Positions 9,891 to 22,439 of a stretch of DNA of 64,000 nucleotides are shown piece by piece. The position numbers and the translations under genes were made by a program. Below the pieces are notes generated by a model, which was given only the letters and a program-made list of their open reading frames with translations, was not told where the DNA came from and made no database searches. Source of the stretch: Diphasiastrum complanatum (taxonomy: Eukaryota > Streptophyta > Lycopodiopsida > Lycopodiales > Lycopodiaceae); contig MU832104.1 in assembly GCA_029204225.1 (NCBI GenBank), forward strand, positions 1 to 64,000. Direction: 5' to 3'. The number at the start of each line of letters is the position of its first letter. Positions within the stretch are counted from its first letter, which is position 1.

Positions 9891-10885
9891 CTAGCTACGA
9901 GTAAGCTGGAAATAATGAGTGATCATAGTAGTGGAGCGTGCTGTAGACTTGCGGGAAGCACGTGAAGATCTGGTAATCCTGGATCTAGCAGAATTATGTG
10001 AGACTCTCTGTGTCTTCGATCTCCGAACGGGGAATTCAAATCCACAACTGAAATATCCTCTCTGTCTCGCTTCTGGAAGAACTGGGTAATATGAGCCTGA
10101 CTGTGATCCATGTCTGGGAGCGTAGGTAGAAGTGAAGCTCGTAGAGTATACATCTCTCTCAATAGAAGACCTACACATCTGGGGTTTGGATACTTGAGGA
10201 AGAATCGCAGCGTGAGAGGAGTATCTCTGTATAAACAGTGGTATCGCCCTTTGATCTCATAATATACTGGACAAAGAAAGATGAAATGAAACTCATCCTC
10301 CACCTCCTGAAGAAAGCAAAGCTGACAGATCCTCTGCAATCTGGGAGTGTCCTTGTATCTACCCGTCTCGATAGCAAGCTGATGAGAAGAGACTCGAAGC
10401 TGTCCCATATGATACCTTAGACCAAAAGATAGCGGTTGTGTAAGATATGCTGGAAGGATAGGAATGCCTGTAGTATCCAACCGTAGTAGATGTGTGCCAT
10501 AGAAATGTATCTTGACCCTATCAGGGTCAGGCTGTGACCATATAGTGCGTATGTAGCTCCGATAAATCTGCTGTCTGATATAAGCATGGGTCCCGCTTGG
10601 AAGATCAAGTACAGATAAGCCCTAAGTCTGAAGAAGGGCTGAGACACTACCATACCAAGAATGCTTGGCTCCTTGTCCAGCAATGGTGTTTGATGAAGTG
10701 AGAGCAACAACATCATATCTAGAATTATCTAACTCTGATATCTTGTGAAGAAAGGTAATGGTATGGAGCATAGCACCGATAACCGGGGGGGAAGCAAACT
10801 CTGCTAGTATGATATCATGGGGCACCGAGGGCTTAGCCCGAATCATCTTGCTGAGCAAATCTGGATACAAGTAAGATCCCTCCAA
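9891..10885 (-). pseudogene. LINE A: ORF2 C-terminal remnant
   Basis: Successive minus-strand frames (10885-10622, 10716-10417, 10480-9923) read as the region after the reverse transcriptase of a plant LINE. They include 'VPHDIILAEFASPPV..FLHKISELDNSRY', then 'YHMGQLRVSSHQLAIETGRY', then a Cys/His motif 'RICQLCFLQEVEDEFHFIFLC'. In intact elements this C-terminal zinc-binding region supports RNA binding. Frames shift at least twice. The copy continues through the TR-GAG insertion into its 3' tail at 4495-4655. Confidence 0.65.
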
Positions 10886-11040
10886 GTATCACAGGCTATG
10901 AGACTTGAGCTTTTCCACAGAAATGGTGCTAGCAATCATGGCATTCCCGGGTTGTTTGACACTGGCATTTTAGAGCAAATTTGGAGTACCATAGGGGTGA
11001 TCATTGAGTAGTGTAGTGGTGCAAGATGCTAACTCAGTGA

Positions 11041-11300
11041 ATACTGATCGCCATCTTCATATATGCGGATGATGCAGCTCTACTCTCATCAACTAGAGAG
11101 GGATTGCCAAGACCGTTGGCCTCTATGCCTTCAATAACAAAATGGGGTTTGCAGGACAATACCATGAAGACCACAATTATGATCTTTAAAACATTTAGGG
11201 TTCATGCAATGACAAGAGCTTATATTTCATCATTCATGGACAGCCATCGGACGTAGTATCATTCTTGGGAGTACTTTTACAAGTCCTCTTTTCAACATGA
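11041..11300 (+). pseudogene. LINE reverse-transcriptase fragment (YADD motif)
   Basis: Translation of about 11049-11120 gives IYADDAALLSSTREGL, the conserved catalytic YADD box of non-LTR reverse transcriptases. Degenerate sequence typical of the following 'K..IMIF' region continues to about 11300. It is opposite in strand to LINE A, so it comes from another copy. No intact frame remains. Confidence 0.6.
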
Positions 11301-11319
11301 GATAGGCAGATACATCTAG

Positions 11320-11465
11320 ACTCAGGGACACTTCCCTAGTCCAATTGGAGAGGTCCTCTTTTGGAGATTTTTATTCAAGACGCCCAGAATAAGACTCAGG
11401 GACACTTCCCTAGTCCAATTGGAGAGGTCCTCTTTTGGAGATTTATTCAAGACGCCCAGAATAAG
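11320..11465. repeat. Tandem duplication of about 73 bp
   Basis: Units 11320-11393 (74 bp) and 11394-11465 (72 bp) are near-identical; the second lacks two T residues. The duplication lies within LINE-derived sequence. Confidence 0.9.
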
Positions 11466-11846
11466 TGCCGACTTTTTTATACCATTGTTAGCCCCATAGA
11501 CTTATATGCAACATAGGAATGGTGTCCAAGTCTTATGGGTATCTCACATCTATAGATTAGCATGTTATCATATATGCTATGGGCCAAGCCCCATGTTCTT
11601 ATCAGATCATTCTTGAAGAGTTTGTAGTCTCACACCACCTTTCAAGTTATCATATAAATGCAGAAGGTTATCACATTCCCACATACTAAGATGAGATACT
11701 CACCTAGTAGGAATATTAGCGTCATTATCTGATTTGGAGTGTGCTCAACGTCTTCTCTTGGAGAAGGAAGTAATCTCAAGGTCACTCAGAACATTAATGT
11801 CACACCATACATATTACAATGTACAATGAAACACTCGTCTCTCTCT

Positions 11847-12008
11847 GTGGAAAATTCCAAAAAAAAAACGGTTTGAACCGTTTTTTCCTTTTTTTTTAAA
11901 ATGGTTCAAACCGTTTTTTCTTTGAAATAAAAATTTTAAGTTTTTTTTCCTGGTTAGAACCGGGCCGATTCAAACCAGCTGTTCGGACCGCGGTTCGACA
12001 CAACTATG
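11847..12008. mobile_element. Probable hAT-type MITE 2 (about 162 bp)
   Basis: The right end reads, on the opposite strand, CATAGTTGTGTCGAACC, like the ends of MITEs 1 and 3. Words CGGTTTGAACCG and GGTTCAAACCG near the left and GGTTAGAACCGGG, TTCGGACCGCGGTTCG near the right form subterminal arrays around an A/T-rich core. CTCTCTCT occurs on both sides (11839-11846 and 12009-12016) and would be an 8-bp target duplication, but it is low in complexity. The left terminus does not match the right, so that boundary is uncertain. Confidence 0.5.
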
Positions 12009-12030
12009 CTCTCTCTCTCTCTCTCTCTCA

Positions 12031-12070
<40 letters not shown>
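12009..12070. repeat. Compound (CT)n(CA)n microsatellite
   Basis: CT repeats at 12009-12029 pass into CA repeats at 12033-12070, directly after MITE 2. Confidence 0.95.
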
Positions 12071-12072
<2 letters not shown>

Positions 12073-12729
12073 GAGCTTGAGAGTAGTTCAACTTCAGATG
12101 CCCTATATACTATGAGAAACACCATTTTTCTGCATTTCTCATAAACGCGTCCCAGAAACGTAGAAAAAAAAAACTTATGCAGGAGGATAGATGGGGGGAG
12201 GGTGGGCAGCTTGACTTAAACTATGGAACTGACATATGCTCAGATGATGGTACGCTTCTTAATTATCTTAAAGGGTGGGTGCAAAACCAACTGGGAATTT
12301 CTGAACAAATTCACTAATTTTTTTCTATTTCACAGCACTAGCTAAGCATTGGAAAGAAAGAGAACAGCCTGATACATGTCAACATGAAGGTTCTTTGAAG
12401 TTTAACAATTCTTTAGCATCAAAGATTCGAATTTCCTATTTCATATTTAGAAAAGTAGAATAGGTACTATGCGGATGATTTGTGTACAAAAGACTCTGCA
12501 ATTCAAGTTTCAAGTATTTGTTATGTTAAATCCTTTAGGTCTATCAAAAAGTTTAGGGAAAACTAAGATTTGATATATGCAAAAACTACCTTGGCATAGT
12601 AACTGCTCATTATCGATGCAGGGATTTGACAGGAAGTGGAACACATTTCCATAGAAAACTTTTAACCTTGATAGAATCCAATAGGCATTGTTGCCCGCAA
12701 ACTGGACCACATTGTACCCGCGAGGAAGG

Positions 12730-13165
12730 TGGAGAGGGCTGTCCCTTAGCGGATATTATTATCCCCATTCTCCTATATGCTGATGATGTGGTTCTTCTCT
12801 CATCCTCCGTAGCTGGTTTACAGAGACACCTTTCTGCTTTACATCGGATTGACGGTTAATACTAAGAAGACCAAGATTATGGTGTTCAACACCAATAGAC
12901 AGCATATGAGAGATGTGACATTTTATTATGATGGGCTGCCGATTGAGATCGTGGCCTCTTACACCTATTTGGGAGTACTTTTCTTTGGTCCACTACTCAC
13001 ATTTGGACCAGCAGCCCACACCAGACTCCGTAAGGGAAGACCGTGGGACAGAAGTAAATTCTTTCTTGATGTGTTGAAGGCCATAATAACCTTGGTCTTC
13101 ATGATGTTAACCCCAAATCCCATATGTACAATAGGTGTGGAAGCTATCCAATTGTGTCAGTGATC
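12730..13165 (+). pseudogene. LINE reverse-transcriptase fragment with YADD box
   Basis: The frames give 'GCPLADIIIPILLYADDVVLLSSS' at about 12740-12815, then after a shift 'TVNTKKTKIMVFNT' and 'FYYDGLPIEIVASYTYLGVLF' to about 13000. This is the order of the catalytic palm and following region of non-LTR reverse transcriptases. The end ('FTFGPAAHTRLRKG') also fits plant LINEs. The 5' portion and ORF1 are missing; frameshift near 12850. Confidence 0.68.
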
Positions 13166-14997
13166 ACTCTCTAGACGGTGAGATTGCATCCTGCACTGCT
13201 GCCCTCTCTCAATATTCATGAGTCCCCATACAAAATAAGATAGCTTGTTGAGTATGGAGTCTCATAAGTCACCTTGCAGAAATGATGAATGAATGATACT
13301 GCAGGTCAAAGACCCAATTTGCAAAGGTTGTGGTTGGAGGCCAAGAACCTCAAAAACCTCCTGGAGCATATAGAAGAGCGTGCCTCAGTAAAGTGTGCCA
13401 TTTTGGAAGGCCTCCCTACCTATATGTACGTTAAATGAAAATTGATGTACTGGGATTTGTACCTGTTGCAAAGCTGCGTGTATTCTTTCCTGTGAATTGA
13501 ATCCGATAAGCAAGGTTGCCATATCTTGCTTGGGCTGCCAAGCCTTCTCCATGCTAGGAGAAGCAAGAACGGCCAATATAGTGTCTAGAAACATCTTGCC
13601 TCCTCAATTAACATGTGGGGCAGATGTGAACTTGAGGGTGTTACCTCCCTTTAATCTCTTCTTTGACAGTGTTGCCAATATGATTGCTGCGAATGTCCCA
13701 ACTGGAATCTCCAGTCATCACTGATGCATGTCTTCTTGTCCTCACCAATTTGCTCTCCTGTTTCCGAATCCTTGTCGAAGTGTTGTCATATAGTATTTTA
13801 AGATCAAGTGTAAGGGCCTCCAACGTTGTGGCATGGGTTTATATCACGGGTCTGCAGATAGTTGATTGGTTTTTGTAAGTCCTCTATGAGTTGTTGAAAT
13901 TCATAGGGAAGGTTGAGGTTGGGCATTATGTCCCTTACTATAGTGTAGCCATATCAAATAGAGCTAGCTGTATGTAATGGTCCTCTGTAGGATGTATATG
14001 TTCACATTGTAGTTTAAGGCCTTTCAAAGGCCTGTTGTTACTTGTAGAGGAATGCAAGGGAGGCAGTGCTAGAGACAGCAAGTTAGGTAATCTGAGGAGA
14101 AAACAAGGGAGAAAGAAAACAAAATTCAGTAAATTAGGGGTCAGTAGCTGCTGTGTAGGTAAGAAAGCATCACAAGAACAGAGTGCAGTGCTACTGCACT
14201 GAGGCGGTGCAGGGAGTGCCCTTTTTCATTATTGTAACAATTTAGGTACGAAGTTAGGATAATATATATGTTAGGATAATATATATGAGCAGGCTGAAGT
14301 CTAGTGGGATGTTTCAAAAGAGTATCCACGTGCTTGCTGAAAAAGCTTAACTGCAGCCTTGATTCTTGCTGTACCAGCTAGATCACTTCTAATATCTGTG
14401 GATCGTTGTACACTGCTGCATGTTAAAGCCAATGTTTGGTCTGGTTTTGGGTCCTGGGAATTCTGTTTTGTTGGAAGGTTCTGATTCTTGACTTTGCATT
14501 TGGCATCCATTTTTGTTTTCAGCAGCACTCTCTGTAATACGGATAGAGGCAAAAACTGTTTTCCTTTCACTGTATTTGCCCTACTCCTTGATATCACTCG
14601 CTGAAAAGGTGCATTCACCATTAGGAACTTGGGGCCAGAACTTCTTCACTTCGATATTGAGACATTGTAATCGTTAAGCCTTTAAGAATACTCTTGTTAG
14701 CAAGTTGTCGGAGCATTGCATATTCACAAACAAATACGGTTGATCCAGCCTCAAGGTTGTGTTTAGGTTATTTTCTTGCAAGTAACATGCAGTGTTTTTC
14801 TTAAGGCTTTTCCTGAAACAGGTACTGGGACTTATTGCATCAAAGTATACATCTTTGGGGAAGATATTTGACCTATAGATTGTAAATTGTTATTTTCACA
14901 TCGGACCTTTAAATATGTATGTGCTCTTTCTATATCGCAAATATCGTGTTGCCTATTTTCTGATGTCAGTTTGTGGATCTGTCTGTTGTCCCATAAG
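13166..14997. other. Unassigned region upstream of the first recognised SMG7 exon
   Basis: No recognisable coding sequence. Short minus-strand frames near 13385-13823 have no family signature I know. The last 200 bp are T-rich and end in a good splice acceptor (TGTCTGTTGTCCCATAAG, ending 14997), so at least this part is intron of the SMG7-like gene. Its first coding exon was not found in this stretch or further left. Confidence 0.55.
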
Positions 14998-17900
14998 GCT
15001 TTGGAGCTAGAGAAGCAGCTGCGGGTTTTAATTCAAGCTAAAGGGCCGTTTGATCCTAATGTACGTGCTCTGCGAAGCAATATCCGGGAAAGTTATGAAG
15101 CAGTTATTCTTCAGGATCATGAATTTTCAGAGTTGCATGATGTGGAGCAAGCACTCTGGCGCTTGCACTACAAGCGCATTGAGGAGTTTAGAGCCAGGAT
15201 AAGAAAAACCATGGCAGCAGTGGGAGCAACCACACCAGCTCCACCTGTTCCTGCTGCTGGATCCAGAGTTGTGACAAGAAAAGAACCGCTACAAAAGTTA
15301 CAGGCTTTTTTTAAGAGCTTTTTGTCAGAGGCAACTGGATTCTATCATGATCTTATCATGAAGATTAGGGCAAAATATGGTTTATCACAAGAGTATGCAT
15401 CAGTCCAAGGGGAGCCTCAGTGGCCTGTGGATGAACAGGGCTCCACTAATTTGAAGCATTGTCAACTTTCTTGCCATCGATGCTTAATTTTTTTGGGAGA
15501 TCTTGCCCGGTACAAAGAACTACATAGTGAGGGAGGTGGGCATAGCCGTGATTGGTCTGTTGCTGCTGGATATTATCTTAAGGCAGCTTCTTTGTGGCCT
15601 TCCAGTGGAAATCCACATAATCAGGTAGCTTTAAATTTGCCACCGCTGGCTTTGAAGAATTATTTGATACAAATGTGTATAGACTTAGTGTCCCCCAAAA
15701 TTTTTCCAGCTTTAAAATTTTTCAAGGCAATCTCACTGTTGTTACTACTGATGCAGCTCGCTGTGTTGGCAACGTACGTCGGTGATGAATTACTTGCTGT
15801 ATATCAATATTTTCGGAGCCTTGCAGTTGATGGCCCATTTTTGACTGCAAGGGAAAATCTGGTTCTTTTGTTTGAGAAGGTATGTGTAGAGCACTTACAA
15901 TCATTTCATCTTGATCAACCATGAAAGTTGGGGCTTCAGTGAATTTGACAAATCAGCGAGCTTGGTTTAAGGTTCCAATCTGACACTAATGTGAACTTGA
16001 TGTTGTACTGTTATGTCTGTTTTGTAACTTTACTTGGTCGTAGGTTCATGGTGGATAATAGCTACCTAACTAGGAGCTGTTCTAACATAAGAGAATTTAT
16101 TGGGGTCTTCACTGACTGAATTCTGGGTGATGTCTATTTGGACGTGTTAACATAGAATTTTCTGGCTATACAGCTATTTTTACATAAACAGAACAGGATT
16201 GTGTTGCTCTTATAACAGAGTACTTTTTTCTTTAGTACCATGTGCTAATAGCCAGCCATGTATATCTGATACTGATTGTGTCACAGAATCGCCAACATTA
16301 CACTAAGCTTTCCAGTCTTATCCCTGGTACCATATTACCACCTTCAAAGCTGGACAGCTCAAAGGCCCCTGAAAAGGAAAAGACTGGTAAAGGAGAAAAG
16401 ATCCTCCCACTCAATGATGGTGCTGCAGTGAAGCTTGCATTGAAGGACATTAAGAAACCTGAGACAGATTCATGCTCAACCACTGTAACTATCGCAGAAA
16501 CAAGAAAAGCTTTTCGGATTCGTTTTGTGCGACTGAATGGCATACTGTTTACAAGGACCAGGTACACAAATTCCAATTATTGAGGTTGCAGAGAAAATTT
16601 ATTTAACTAGTCGTGACATGATATGCTTAGCTAGTTAGTGGTTGGATTGTTGTACAAGGATGCACTTAATTGAATTAGTTTTAAGCTTTGTAACATGGGA
16701 AGACATGTAGGGAAACCAAAGCCAGGGCAGTGAGTCTTTTCACTATAGACGATAATTTTGAGCTTTATGTTCCTGTATCATGAATATCAAGGTACTCATC
16801 TTTTTTCTATGGCATGCTCATCAGCTTGGAGACATTTTCAGAGGTTTACTCGGCAACGATGCGGGATTTGGAGCAACTTCTTTCATACGAGGATTCTAGC
16901 CTTGAAGCGGGGCTTGGTTTGGATCATCGTAGTGGGATTGGAGGTGGAAGTGGAGGGGTGGCAGGTGTTGTTCAACTTGTGTCTGTTTTGATATTCTCAG
17001 TTCACAATGTAAACTGGGGACTTGATGCTCACCAACCAACATATGCAGAAATCTTGCAACGTTCTGCCCTGTTTCAACATGCCTTCACAGCTACATTTGA
17101 ATGTACTGGCCGTCTTATGAGAAGATGTGCAGAGACAAAAGATGTTTCTGCAAGTCCCCTTCTTCCTGCAATGTTGATATTCTTGGAGTGGCTTGCTTGC
17201 AGGCCGGAGATGGCTGTGGGTAGTGAAATGGATGAGAAGCAGGCCAATGCAAGGTCTTTTTTCTGGAAACAAGCTGTCATTCTTCTTAATATTTTATCTG
17301 AAAAAGAAAAGGGGTATAATGATCTGACATCGAACTATCAGATTGTTTCTTCAAATGGAATGCGGGATGAATGTGGACTTGCTCTATGGGAGGATTTTGA
17401 ACTCAGGGGATTTATTCCATTAGTTCCTGCTCAGCTTGCTTTGGACTACTCTAGGCAGCCCTCTCGAGCAGGCTTAGGTGACAAGGAAGAAAGGAAAGTG
17501 CGTGTTCAGAGGATATTGGGGGCTGGGAAAGCTGTTGCCAACACTCTTGAAGAGAGTGGAAGAGGAATTTGTTTTGATGAAGAACTGGAGGAATTTTTTA
17601 TACCTGGGGAAAATCGAGAGAGAAAGATTACAGGGATGATAGATTCACTAAATAAGGACACTGTTGCTTTAACGAGCAAGGGCATTGTTGCAACAGATAA
17701 GTTTTCAGTCTCAGTTCATTTGCCGAATCAAAGCTTAGGTAATGGGCTGGCAAAAGCAGTGTCAGAGGAAAAGCAAAGCTCGGAGACTCAGAATATTTCA
17801 TCGTCTAAATCCTCTAGTGGAGAAGAGGAGGAAGAGGAACTCATTGTATTCAAGCCATTCTCGACAGTGAGCAAACCTTTTCCTCAACCATCTCAGCCAG

Positions 17901-19507
17901 ATTGGTTGCATCAGAACACTTTGGGCACCTCTAACAACCTTTTTGTGGTTCAGTCTTCATTGCATAATTCTAGTGCTGTTGGAAGTAACATACCTGAGAG
18001 TTCTAGTTTCCGGGAAGACTCCAAATACAATGTGTCTGCTCCTCATGCCTCAATCTCCAAAGTTATAGGATCAAATCTTGGTACATTTACCTCTGACCCT
18101 CTGGTAGATGAGTCAAGAGGCAGAACAGTATACGTCAGTGCAGCAAATCCTGTGAACAGTCTTAGCAGTTGCCTTACTAGCAGTGGACACACTGCACTCA
18201 TGGTATCTTCAGAATTGAATGTCCCCAAAAGCACTCTGGTTAAGGGTGATAACTCTCTGCAAAAAATTAATGCTCTAAGTAGTGCACTTGGACCTGTAAG
18301 CTCTGCAGTAGATTGGGCAAACCTTTATAGTGGATCTTCTGCTTACCCATCGTCTAACACACCTTGGCGTGCTCCTTCTGTTAATAGCATGTTTTCTAAT
18401 GGTCCTGACAGACTCTCTGCTAATGCAGCCACTGATTGGCATTCTAAACAAGCAGCAGTAAGCCATTCTTCATGGAGCTCAGAACTTGAGTCTCTAGCTA
18501 GAAGTGGCTTGACAGGGTTAGATCTTAGTGCTTCAAATGGAAGTCTGTCTGACAAACTAGCACCTAAAGCAGTTGCAGGAGGATCAAGCACTATTCCAGC
18601 TGTTCCTGATCAGGTTGTTGGAAAGGGAAATATTCCCATGGCGTCTTCCGTTGTCGCATTGACCTCCTCATTGCCAAATCAGGTGTACACCTTATCGACC
18701 ACAGCAATTCCTAATTTTGTTGGCTCTGTGGGGCACAATAAAGTTGAAGGACATTCAGCTTTGCCCTCTGCATTGATCTCTGAAACAGGTCACAGTCCTA
18801 TGTTGGAGACCCAGACAGCAGGGGCTGGAAATGCGGCACTTGCAAAGAGCACTCCTGGAGCTGGCACACAGGGCAGTGCTAGTTGGAATGTGAATAACAG
18901 CTCTAATGGTAGCTGGGTTCGACCCATGGGAATTCGACCACCACCTGGTTTTGGTCCTTTTCCAATGGCAAAGCCCACCACAAAAGTGGCGATAGAGCAT
19001 CATCAGGGAAGTTCTCAGTCACCAGAGAGTATTGCTGTAGGGGAAGGGGAGGAGCAGCATGTAGTAGATGATTATAGATGGCTGGATGATGATACAGCTA
19101 GCAAACCAATTGCAACTGAGACAGGCTATCAAAGATCGGGCTCTATAAATTCCTTGGGCTATGGAATCTGGTCTAATGCCGTATCAACCTCAGCAGCAGT
19201 TGCCTACCCATTTCCGGGCATGGGTTCCTCTCCCCATCGTGCACAGCAGAGTAGTCTTCAGCAGTTTCAGCATCAATTATTGATACAGCAGCAGCATGAT
19301 GCCCATCAGCAGCAGCTACATTTAGAAATTCAAAAGCAGCAGCAACAACAACAACACTTGTTGCTTATGCAACAGCAACAGCAACAGCAGCAGCAGCAGC
19401 TGCAGCAACAGAAGCAGCAGCAGCTGCAGCAACAGAAGCAACAGCAGCAGCTTCAACAACCCAGCTGGTTTGGGCAATATTGCTCTCAAGATCCTTTTGT
19501 GTCCTAA
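14998..19507 (+). CDS. SMG7: SMG7/EST1-like nonsense-mediated mRNA decay factor (first exon not found)
   Basis: Coding exons 14998-15624, 15757-15879, 16287-16561 and 16825-19507 (stop TAA), with GT-AG introns of 132, 407 and 263 nt. They give 1235 residues plus a missing N-terminal exon; plant SMG7 proteins are around 1000-1200 aa. The N-terminal half is the EST1 14-3-3-like/TPR domain: 'NIRESYEAVIL', 'ALWRLHYKRIEEFRA', 'CHRCLIFLGDLARYKEL', 'AASLWPSSGNPHNQLAVLA', 'FVRLNGILFTRTS'. Then come the EST1 C-terminal helical region, an acidic 'EEEEELIVFKPFS' motif, a Ser-rich linker, 'MGIRPPPGFGPF', 'DDYRWLDDD' and a polyglutamine tail. SMG7 binds phosphorylated UPF1 and directs NMD targets to decay. 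The first intron has no in-frame stop and a length divisible by three, so retention would add 44 residues. Confidence 0.93.
15625..15756 (+). other. In-frame SMG7 intron (132 nt)
   Basis: GT at 15625, AG at 15755-15756. Splicing restores the conserved 'GNPHNQ-LAVLATY' junction. The intron is 44 codons with no stop in the reading frame, so intron retention would not trigger NMD. Confidence 0.85.
19236..19470 (+). repeat. CAG/CAA repeat coding polyglutamine in SMG7
   Basis: An imperfect mix of CAG and CAA codons gives Gln-rich sequence interrupted by Leu, His and Lys near the C-terminus. The mixed codons should limit slippage. It is followed by 'PSWFGQYCSQDPFVS' and the stop. Confidence 0.9.
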
Positions 19508-19535
19508 AATCACAAAGATCATGCGGTGAGTTTAC
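19508..19535 (+). promoter_or_regulatory. Candidate 3'-UTR splice donor of SMG7
   Basis: Eighteen nt after the stop (TAA 19505-19507) is GCG|GTGAGT, with GT at 19526-19527, a near-consensus donor. Published work reports that the Arabidopsis SMG7 transcript carries 3'-UTR introns and is itself an NMD target, giving negative feedback. An intron this close to the stop would not by itself meet the usual rule of about 50 nt, so autoregulation would need a further downstream intron. Confidence 0.45.
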
Positions 19536-20840
19536 TATTCCAGTTTAAATACACATCTGTACTTGCATTTTGACACCGGCCACCATACAGATCTCTTAGA
19601 TTTGTTCTAGTTGTCAATGCTAAGAACACATATGCTTTGTTTCACACATGAATTTATTCATTTAGAACTTTGTTCTCTTCAAATCTTTCACAAATTCTTA
19701 AATCTGTAAATCTTTTTGTTATTATGTTCTTGTGAGCTGTGTATAGAATATGCACTTTTGACATATGTGTGTTGTGGAATAAGTGTTGAGTTGGGCCCAA
19801 AGTTCATGATGTGGAGGCTGACCTACTAAGTCTTCCCACGCCCGACAATTGTTAAGAGTTTCAGCAGATGGGGATGGTTCAGTCACTATTTACGGTGAGG
19901 ATCTCATGTAGATAGATGGATGGGTCTCATGAGCTGGTCACGTATAATGGCTTGTCCATCTGGCCTGCGTCATGTTTTCCTTACAATGGTAGCACAAGTA
20001 GTTGATTATGTCATGGGGTTATTGTCTTTTGTTTCCTACATATCGTACCTAACCATCATATCCATTGCTCTTTTTAACCACTCCATGTCCTTTCAGATTG
20101 CTCTGATTACAAATCGTGCATCCACGCCACCCTTTTTTCTTCCTCGTGCATCTCACTATCCTTCAGTGCCCCTCATGTCCCTCTATATAAGATGACATTT
20201 TTCACAGATACAACATTCCCCTCACGATATCACACTCGACACCCAAGTCAACTTCGTAGAGTCTAGACCGTAGGACCGTAGATTGTAATTTTGTTTCAAA
20301 GTTGAAAGTTGAAGTTCAAACTTATTTGCAAATTGCAATGTCGAGATCGGAGAAAAGAATAAACAAGAAGGTTATGACAAGGTTTGAGAAAGCCAAAAAA
20401 ATTTAGGTTGGAAACTTAGAAGGTTAGATTCATCATTCAACATTGAACATTCTATATGTAACTACTAACATAATACATTAAATACCAAAATCAAAATTGT
20501 AAAACCATTAGTAATTACCGAATCCTGATATTACTAATCAGACGATCGACTAACAGACTACAGTTAACTTCAGGAATCAGAAATTAGAATCCATAATATA
20601 TCATGATTCATAACATAATAGTAAATACATTTGCCAGGTGCCTCATGAGTCCCGTCACCAATGTAATGCCACATGCGACATGTCTGATGATAAATCATGA
20701 TGTGTAAACAGCTCAAGAGTCAATGCTTATCTAGTCACTAGTGACATCTACAATCTACAATGTACAATGAGCACTCTAAGCTCTCCTACGCCTGAGTCCT
20801 CCTCGCTGAAGTTTAAACTGTAATGGACCATGGTTAGTTT
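19536..20840. other. Unassigned region after SMG7
   Basis: Noncoding, AT-rich; either the first 3'-UTR intron of SMG7 or intergenic. From about 20270 the sequence has many short phrases of the form 'GAACATT', 'ACAATCTACAATGTACAATG' and 'GTTGAAAGTTGAAGTT', a loose low-complexity texture that also occurs between hAT-B exons. It may be the decayed 3' part of that element. Confidence 0.4.
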
Positions 20841-20851
20841 ATTACTGTCTC

Positions 20852-22431
20852 TCAAAAGCGTTGGGCCTCCAAGGTCTCCTGCCTGAAAATCTGGAGCTCA
20901 TACAGCAGGTTAGCCTGCTCGTGTACGTCAGGATAAACTTGGAAGATATAGGCATTCCAGCCATCCCCGAGCTCCCTATTTGTGTCTTGCTCCTCACTCC
21001 TCCAAAGTGGATGGAGTATGTGGGCCATGGCATGCAGGGGCTTATGAAACCACTCCCACTTGCTCTGCCAAAGGAGCTGGACCTTCGCAAGCCTGCAAGA
21101 ATCAAGATTGAAGACACATTAATAATTATAGTACATACTACATACTGATACTACATTTGAAATTTGAATTTTGAATCTTCAATCATGAATGTCGAATGAT
21201 AACTGATTTTATGATGATTCAAATTTCAAACCTTAGTTACAACTTAGAAGTTTCAAGTTAGTACCAACTAGTTACTAGTAACTACTAAATAGTAAGGCTT
21301 AAGTAATAAGCGTCAGCCATATACCTCTCTGGGCTAATGGTCGTGCAAAGGCTCAACAGCTCGCCCAACCTGTCCATGAACTCGTACAAGAGGCCCAATG
21401 TGCAGCCCTCTTGATCTGTAACGTGCAGGACAGTGTAGATAGGCTGTAGGCCCACCACAATGGATCGAGCCTTATCCCAAAATGATGAAAACGTAATGGT
21501 CCGCTCGAATCTCTTACTCTTGGGCTCCTGTGATGGCCCCCACTGTGCCCACTCAACGACAACAACCATCTGCCTCAAGCCCCGATGAACTTTTAGTAGT
21601 CGTTCCAGGACCAGGAACATAAATGCAAACCTGCACAGTGCACGAGTGACAAGTGCTAGCGTTTGACAACACAATACATGCATGAAACATGATGCATTAC
21701 ATTGAACATTCAAGAGTAGGACCTAGGTAGTAGGTACAAACTACATTGAACATTCAGTGCTCGCAAAGTTACAAACTACAATAGCGGCATAGCCATTACT
21801 TAGTTATTATTAACTAAACAATAAATACTTACCAACAAAAGCGCACCCAAATTTGAGTTGCAACTTGCATACCTGGTGGGGGTAGGTCTCACAAGACATC
21901 CAAGGTGGACTGTCTCCTGAACATGGCCAGGACCCTTGGCCTCTTGGTGACGAATCTCACCAAGGACCGTGCGGTAGTACCACCTCCGCAATCCATAAAA
22001 TCTTGGCCACATCCTTGACCAATAAGTCCAGGCAGTGTGCAACACAAGGTGTCCAAAAGATGTGGGGGTAGGTCTCATTAACGAGCCTACCCATGGAGAC
22101 GCAGTTTGACGTATTGTCTGTGACCACCTGCACAACCATACAACGCAATGTGCATGACTTTGGAATTCCGAATTCAAGTGAACCATAATCCATTGTTAAT
22201 CAATCGCCATTGAACAATGAACATTCAACATTAACATTTACAAATTACCATTTAACATTATAGTAATAAGTATAATATATATACCTGTACAACGTGTTGT
22301 GGTCCCACCTCCTCAATGGCAGCTCAAATGTGTGAGAACATGTACTTGCCTGTGACTGCCTCCCTGGAGGTGTCGATGGATCTGAGAAACATCGTCCTCA
22401 TGCACGAAGACACCAAGATATTCCTGCTGGT
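20852..22431 (-). pseudogene. hAT-B transposase, truncated
   Basis: Minus-strand exon-like blocks are joined by GT-AG sites. Block 22431-22285 reads 'NILVSSCMRTMFLRSIDTS..GKYMFSHI' (one stop). Block 22127-21984 reads '[32 protein letters not shown]'. Block near 21975-21870 reads 'VTKRPRVLAMFRRQS'. Block about 21633-21325 reads 'FERTITFSSFWDKA..QPIYTVLHVTDQEGCTLG'. Block 21092-20852 reads 'WEWFHKPLHAMAHILHPLW' and ends in TGA. These match consecutive segments of hAT-A. The N-terminal BED zinc finger and the C-terminal hATC dimerisation domain are missing, and it begins in mid DUF659 domain, so it cannot be functional. hAT transposases cut and paste DNA and leave 8-bp target duplications. Confidence 0.8.
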
Positions 22432-22439
22432 GGAGGAAC

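Noticed and set aside
13385-13823. Minus-strand frames of 60-69 codons as a gene or gag fragment
   Set aside because: No recognised motif, and adjacent frames are inconsistent.
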